Below the pieces are notes generated by a model. The model saw nothing but the letters and a program-made list of their open reading frames with translations. It ran no database searches and had not been told where the DNA came from. Below are positions 60,901-64,000 of a stretch of DNA of 64,000 nucleotides, piece by piece; position 1 is the first letter of the stretch; every line of letters begins with the position of its first letter. The DNA comes from Tetrahymena elliotti 4EA. Its lineage: Eukaryota > Ciliophora > Oligohymenophorea > Hymenostomatida > Tetrahymenidae. The position numbers were made by a program, and so were the translations under genes. The stretch is taken from positions 62,001 through 126,000 of the forward strand of contig JH720335.1 in NCBI GenBank assembly GCA_000231825.2, in the 5' to 3' direction.

Positions 60901-62963
60901 TATGAGTAGCTTTCTGAAATTTTAAACAATAAAGATGGTGAAATTGATAGATTATAATATGAGCTCAGATAAGCTTAAGAGGATATTCTTCTAAATGTTG
61001 ACACAGTCAAAGAATTCAAAATAAAGGAATAAGGATGGCTATAAATGGAGGAAGAGCTCAGAGAATCAAATATTTAATTAAAATCTAAGCTTCTAAAGAA
61101 GAAAAAGAAAGTCAATCAGATCAAGTAAAAATAAACAAACATCTATCTATTATTTGCTTTAAAATATTTTGTAATTTATATTGAAAAATATTTTTTTATG
61201 AAAAGGGAGGAATTTAGAAGAAAAGAAGAAGAACTTTCTCTGTAGAAAAAATCACATGATCACGAAATAGAAAGATACGAAAGAACTGTTTAAGAGCATT
61301 AGGAAATCAAGTAAAATATTTCTTTTATATAAAGATCAAAATTTAGTTTTTTTTCAATAAAAATAAATAGGTCAGTTGATTAGAATAAGGCCGTGGCACT
61401 TTAAGAGATAGTTAATTAATTAAAAAATGACATGGACCAAAGAGAGTAGGAATAAAAGTAAGTCTTTTAAAACCTTTAAGAAATGAGATAGTTGAATTAA
61501 GAACTTAATCAAAAATACTAAAATGAAGTCATTGAGAAGAATGAAACTGTAAATTAAAACCATGCTTTGACAAGAAAGAAAGAAGAGCTAGAAGAACAAG
61601 TGCAAATACTTGAATAAAAAATTTAAAAGCACAAACAAAAATTTGAAGATGAAAAATCCAAGATTTTGGAGGAGAGAAACTAAGAAAACATAAAGAAAAA
61701 AGAGAAAATAAAGTTTTTGAAAGCGTAGTTAGCTGATAATGAAGACAAAAACCAAGAGCTTGAAGGCAAGTATTAACTCTTAATGAAGTAGGCAGACAAC
61801 TTGGAAGCTTAATTAAGAGAGACTTAAAAGTATCTAAATGAATTGAAAGAAATAAAAGATGAATAAACTTATAAGATAGCTAAATTGACAGAAGAAGTAA
61901 ATAAAATTTAGATTTTTATTATTTTGTAAAAAAAACATTTGAATAAGTGAAAAGAAGATTTTCTGGAAGAATTTTATTTAATTTATTTACTCTTTTACAA
62001 CATTTCAATCATTATTTCTTTTATTAATTTTTTTTTCTTTAATTAAAAATACTTAGAAAAATAATTCCTATCTGGAGAATGAAAGATTATAAAATTTGGT
62101 CACTTCTTTAGAGGGTAGGGTAGAAAAATTAGAGGCATCCTAATTAGGAGATGCTAAAACCATAAATGATGTAAAAGAAATATCAAAGTAAATACTTTAT
62201 AATTTTTTTTTAATACAAGCTTAAAGAATAAAGTGGTCGCTTGCAATCTGAGCTCAATGAAAAGGAAGACTAAATATTAAAGGCAAATTAACACATCGAT
62301 TCTTTACAGGAATAATAAAATATTGTAAGCAACTTTTATCCAATTTTTAACTTAGCTTAAAACATTTTTTTTGTTGAAAAAAATGTATTTTTAAAGATTT
62401 GCATTTTTAATTTAAAATATCCCTTTTTTTTGGAATTTAAATTAAATAAATGTCATATAAAAGGAGCTGAGCACATTTGAAATAAGATTAGATCAAGTTG
62501 TTCAAGAATTCACTGCCTGCAAAGAAGAAAATAATGAGTTTAAAAGAAAGGAAATGGATAACAAAAAAATTCTTTAAAATTTAGAGGAATAAGTTGAAAA
62601 GTATAAAGAAAAATACTTAAAAGCTAAGCACTCTAATAAAAATTTATAATCCCATCTAAAAGAAGTAAAACTCTTATTTTTTATATGATTTACTAATATT
62701 TATTTTATTTTCTCAAAGCTTGAAAATCGTGTAAAAGATTATATGACTGAAAGATCTATAGAAGTCTAAACACAAGCTCGTGAACGTGAGAGATAAAGTA
62801 AAGTTGAGTAAACTCAAAAGAATAAATTAAGAGTAAAATAAATAAATATCATTTTCATTTTCAATTTTATTTTAATTAAATTATTTTCAATTAGATTTTA
62901 GACGAAATTCAACAAATGATAAAAAGCCATAAGCAAAGCTCAGTACAAAAATATGATAATTGA
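57981..62963 (+). CDS. Kinesin-like motor-domain protein with degenerate switch regions
   Basis: Fourteen exons: 57981-58017, 58090-58327, 58462-58554, 58670-58865, 58994-59449, 59611-60021, 60076-61124, 61206-61310, 61371-61896, 62057-62170, 62220-62324, 62464-62664, 62719-62832, 62895-62963; 1237 residues, phases exact. The N-terminal ~340 residues follow a kinesin motor: VQVFVRIKPTQDGD, FFFDNVFSQ, ILIHGPSRCGKTFTLTG (P-loop, split by an intron), LFLSIYSVYNNEIFDLLS. Switch I, normally SSRSH, reads YEKSHIVVQF; switch II, normally DLAGSE, reads RLADIDLVDK. Later family positions survive (CKLTSCIRDTIN, FFISCVSSSS). The rest is a S/Q-rich linker and a long coiled coil (about residue 700 on) rich in K and E. 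It probably dimerises and binds microtubules, but ATP hydrolysis is doubtful. Subfamily not assigned. Confidence 0.8.
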
Positions 62964-64000
62964 TTGATTGAAATAGATTAGTTGAATCGAAATATAAATT
63001 GAAATATTTATTTCTAAAATAATCTTTAAGGAATGAAAATAAAATAATTTCAATAAAATCTTGCCAATCTAATAATAATAATAATAATATTAATTAATAA
63101 ATACTTAAATATTTTGTTTTATATAAATTTTGTTTAATCATTTTAAGTTTTATTTGTTTAATAAAAATTGAATTATTTGTTTTACTTACTTATTTCAAAG
63201 ATACTTTATTAAAATTTTTAGTTATTCTTTTGTAGATTTTTAAATGAACATTCCTTCATGTTCTTCTAAAAAATGAATGAAAATAAAGTTTTACTAAAAT
63301 ATATTTCATTAAACTATTTAGTCTCAAAATTTTTATTAAAGTGATTCTATCTTCTTTATAAATTGTTTTTTAAGTTTATCTAAGGATAATTGAAATTCAA
63401 AAAAACAGATTTATATATCTATTTCTTAACTCAGTTGTCAATTTTAAAAGAATAAATGGTTTTTTTTTAATTCTTTGGAGATCCAATAAAATATGTTCTA
63501 TGATAACTTCAAATCTTTGCATTAGGTCTATATAATTAATTTTTTAACGTTAATCAAAAAAAACAAAATTTTTTATTTATTTTATTTAAGGCACATAATA
63601 ATATAATCCAACTAGGATAAATATCACTTTTTTCAGAGAGAATTTTAATTACTAAAATACTAGATTGTTTGGTATCATAAATATTTACTATGTCAATCAA
63701 TAATAAATACTCAAAAATTTTAAGAAGTAAAAAATCAAAGAAAATTCTATTGTAGTAAATTTAATTGAATGAGGAGCTCTTAAACAATTATTCTTAAAAT
63801 AAAAATTATAATTTAGTATTTATATTGAGGGTGATTTTTAAAAAATACTAGACTCTATTTATTTTAATAGATCTTAGTGTGAATACAAATAAGAAAAAAA
63901 ATACAAAAATGTATTGAGTTTATTTTAATGTTATAAATTTTATGCATAATAGGCTAAATAATAATTATTAAGTAAAAATAGCCAGATTAAATATGAAAAA
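62964..64000. other. Terminal intergenic stretch, no gene seen
   Basis: AT-rich with an AAT microsatellite at about 63070-63090. I find no coding signal on either strand up to the window end. Confidence 0.55.

Overview
The window is nuclear DNA of a ciliate that uses the code in which TAA and TAG mean glutamine and only TGA stops. Genes read cleanly across dozens of TAA/TAG codons and each one ends at TGA. The very high A+T content, short AT-rich GT..AG introns (mostly 50-130 nt), glutamine-rich proteins and gene families point to an oligohymenophorean such as Tetrahymena or a close relative. The species is inferred, not proven. Ordinary stop-to-stop ORF calling fails here, so almost every gene below was rebuilt by reading exons by hand. 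Exon lengths were checked to keep phase from ATG to TGA.

Left third (1-25.8 kb): the C-terminus of a cyclic-nucleotide-gated-type channel with an added zinc knuckle (+); a 1217-residue protein ending in a cyclin Y/PHO80-like box (+); a small LITAF-domain protein (-); an ARMC9-like LisH/armadillo ciliary protein with a long N-terminal polyglutamine tract (+); a retinoblastoma-family pocket protein (-); a B-box plus Kelch protein (+); an EF-hand protein (-); and a mitochondrial glycine-cleavage H-like protein that has lost its lipoyl lysine (-).

Middle third (25.8-46 kb): F-actin capping protein beta (+); two related zinc-finger/coiled-coil proteins with a shared C-terminal domain (+,+); a degenerate Rab-like protein (+); an unrecognised 166-residue protein (+); a canonical Rab GTPase ending in CC (-); and a HEATR3/Syo1-like ribosomal-protein import adaptor (+). 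A 2.6-kb gap at 34.9-37.5 kb holds a tandem repeat and a base-composition island of unknown nature.

Right third (46-64 kb): an unrecognised Q-rich protein (-); pyruvate dehydrogenase E1 beta (+); the 40S biogenesis factor TSR1 (+); a degenerate repeat family and an 852-base assembly gap with foreign-looking edges; then a large kinesin-like protein whose nucleotide-switch motifs are degenerate (+).

There are no operons. Genes are independent, on both strands, separated by 0.3-3 kb of AT-rich DNA with CAAA/TTTG microsatellites. The content is housekeeping: cell cycle (cyclin, Rb), cilium and cytoskeleton (ARMC9, kinesin, CapZ, EF-hand), trafficking (Rab, LITAF), mitochondria (PDHB, H-like) and ribosome assembly (TSR1, HEATR3). 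The most unusual items are the H-like protein without a lipoyl lysine, the switch-degenerate kinesin, the degenerate Rab, the channel-zinc-knuckle fusion and the odd sequence around the gap. I found no tRNA, rRNA, CRISPR array or recognisable transposase.
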